Shown here: positions 5,869 through 6,632 of the stretch, piece by piece | How the letters are laid out: each line of letters opens with the position of its first letter | Position numbering within the stretch: the first letter of the stretch is position 1 | Source of the DNA: Bacteroidales bacterium | GTDB taxonomy: Bacteria > Bacteroidota > Bacteroidia > Bacteroidales > VadinHA17 | Direction of reading: 5' to 3' | Length of the DNA stretch: 6,632 nucleotides | NCBI GenBank assembly: GCA_013314865.1 | Contig: JABUEV010000140.1 | Location: 1 to 6,632, forward strand | Notes under the pieces: generated by a model | The model's database searches: none | What the model was told of the DNA's origin: nothing | The model's input: only the letters and a program-made list of their open reading frames with translations | Position numbers and translations under genes: made by a program

Positions 5869-6632
5869 ATGGACAACAAAAACAAAAGAATTCTGATAGT
5901 TGACGACGAGGAAGATCTATGTGAAATTCTTCAATACAACCTGGGCAATGCCGGGTACCAGACCGAAGTAGCTCATTCTGCTGAAGAGGCTTTGAAAAGG
6001 GCGGTCGACACCTTTGACCTTATCCTTCTGGACGTAATGATGGGCCCAATGTCCGGATTCAAACTGGCAGACAAGATCAGGAAGGAGATGAAAAGCAGTG
6101 TGCCTATTATATTTCTTACGGCAAAAGACACTGAAAATGATATTCTGACAGGCTTCAGCCTGGGGGCTGATGATTATGTGGCCAAACCTTTTTCTGTTAA
6201 TGAATTAACAGCCCGCGTAAAAGCAGTCCTCAAACGGGCCAGGAATGAAAAGTCAAAAAACACTGCTCCTCTGCGCTACGGAGACATTGAAATTGACACA
6301 GGTAAAAAGAGAGTTATCATAAATGACGAAAAAGTGGAAATCAAAGACGCGTCCCACCTCTGGGGTAAAAATGTCTGGGAAGCAACCCTTTCTCTAAAAG
6401 AAACCTTGGGTAAAAACGTCCAGGTATCAGCCATCGGGCCGTCCGGCGAAAACCTGGTGAGATACGCGGCTATCATCAACAACCTTAAGCGCGCTGTGGG
6501 ACGAGCCGGCATGGGGGCGGTAATGGGAGCCAAGGGCCTGAAGGCCATCGTGATCGTGCCCGGCAGCCATCGTCCTGCGCCCGCCCACCCGGAGCGCTTC
6601 CGTAAGGCGGCAGCCGAGTTCCACCGCCTGCT
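5869..6632 (+). CDS. OmpR/PhoB-family response regulator, reading in frame into an AOR fragment (3' end missing)
   Basis: The frame opens at ATG 5869 and stays open to the window edge (254 codons, no stop). Residues 5-123 are a complete receiver domain: acidic pair D12/D13 in ILIVDDEED, phosphoacceptor D55 in LILLDVMMGPMSG, T84 in IIFLTAKD, and K106 in GADDYVAKPFS. All catalytic and switch residues are present. Residues 134-158 (LRYGDIEIDTGKKRVIINDEKVEI) are the opening beta-strands of an OmpR-type winged helix. The LT.TEF segment and recognition helix expected next are absent: from about residue 159 the sequence is aldehyde:ferredoxin oxidoreductase. A normal member has about 230 residues and is usually followed by its histidine kinase gene. 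As read, the product could be phosphorylated but could not bind DNA. The regulator part is about 45% GC. The parent gene is likely intact in the organism and was interrupted here by a misassembly. Confidence 0.85.
   Translation, partial: MDNKNKRILIVDDEEDLCEILQYNLGNAGYQTEVAHSAEEALKRAVDTFDLILLDVMMGPMSGFKLADKIRKEMKSSVPIIFLTAKDTENDILTGFSLGADDYVAKPFSVNELTARVKAVLKRARNEKSKNTAPLRYGDIEIDTGKKRVIINDEKVEIKDASHLWGKNVWEATLSLKETLGKNVQVSAIGPSGENLVRYAAIINNLKRAVGRAGMGAVMGAKGLKAIVIVPGSHRPAPAHPERFRKAAAEFHRL
6340..6632 (+). CDS. Internal fragment of tungsten-containing aldehyde:ferredoxin oxidoreductase, N-terminal domain
   Basis: From codon 158-160 of the frame opened at 5869, the translation matches the middle of the AOR N-terminal domain: DASHLWGKNVWEA, AIGPSGENLVRYAAIIN, then RAVGRAGMGAVMGAKGLKAIVI. 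These are family hallmarks; the Gly-rich segment belongs to the tungstopterin-binding domain. AORs (about 600 residues) oxidise aldehydes to acids with ferredoxin as acceptor, in the cytoplasm, in anaerobes. Roughly the first 110 residues are missing, and the iron-sulfur cysteines would lie beyond the window. No start codon or ribosome-binding site belongs to this part; it is entered from the response regulator frame. GC is about 48% at 6346-6420 and about 66% at 6421-6632, against about 45% in the regulator, so this DNA probably comes from a different, GC-richer genome. The family call is secure; its place in this locus is doubtful. Confidence 0.8.
   Translation, partial: MKDASHLWGKNVWEATLSLKETLGKNVQVSAIGPSGENLVRYAAIINNLKRAVGRAGMGAVMGAKGLKAIVIVPGSHRPAPAHPERFRKAAAEFHRL

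Noticed and set aside
6276..6624. Minus-strand open frames opposite the AOR segment.
   Set aside because: They arise from high GC and few stops on the reverse strand; the plus strand carries clear AOR family motifs.

Overview
The window looks like a Bacteroidota (Bacteroidetes) fragment, probably from a metagenome assembly. The lineage signs are a TonB-dependent receptor with an N-terminal carboxypeptidase-regulatory-like domain, a Big_2/beta-helix lipoprotein, A-rich leaders without clear Shine-Dalgarno sequences, and a TAnnTTTG-type promoter element. No rRNA, tRNA, CRISPR array or transposase was seen.

Layout from left to right. Bases 1-63 hold nothing assignable. Three genes then lie on the minus strand, so they are transcribed from right to left: a TonB-dependent outer-membrane receptor (2797-5658), a surface or outer-membrane lipoprotein with one bacterial Ig-like domain and a right-handed beta-helix (966-2558), and a secreted protein of unknown function with a TPR-like tail (64-753). 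The receptor and lipoprotein are plausibly one uptake or adhesion unit, although 238 bp containing hairpins separates them. A long hairpin ending in a T-run (800-894) probably ends that unit before the 64-753 gene. A 210-bp divergent intergenic region (5659-5868) separates the receptor from a plus-strand OmpR/PhoB-type response regulator that starts at 5869. This region carries TTACA repeats spaced by 11 and 22 bp, the helical spacing used by OmpR/PhoB-class dimers. A control link between regulator and receptor is therefore suggested, but not shown.

The right end is anomalous. The regulator reads normally through its receiver domain and the first beta-strands of its DNA-binding domain. At about 6331-6348 it then continues, without a stop or frame change, into the middle of the N-terminal domain of a tungsten-dependent aldehyde:ferredoxin oxidoreductase (AOR), up to the window edge. 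GC rises from about 45% in the regulator to about 66% after 6420. An assembly chimera joined at a short stretch of similar sequence is the most likely explanation. A real receiver-AOR fusion would be unprecedented as far as I know, and it would lack both the DNA-binding helix and the start of the AOR domain.
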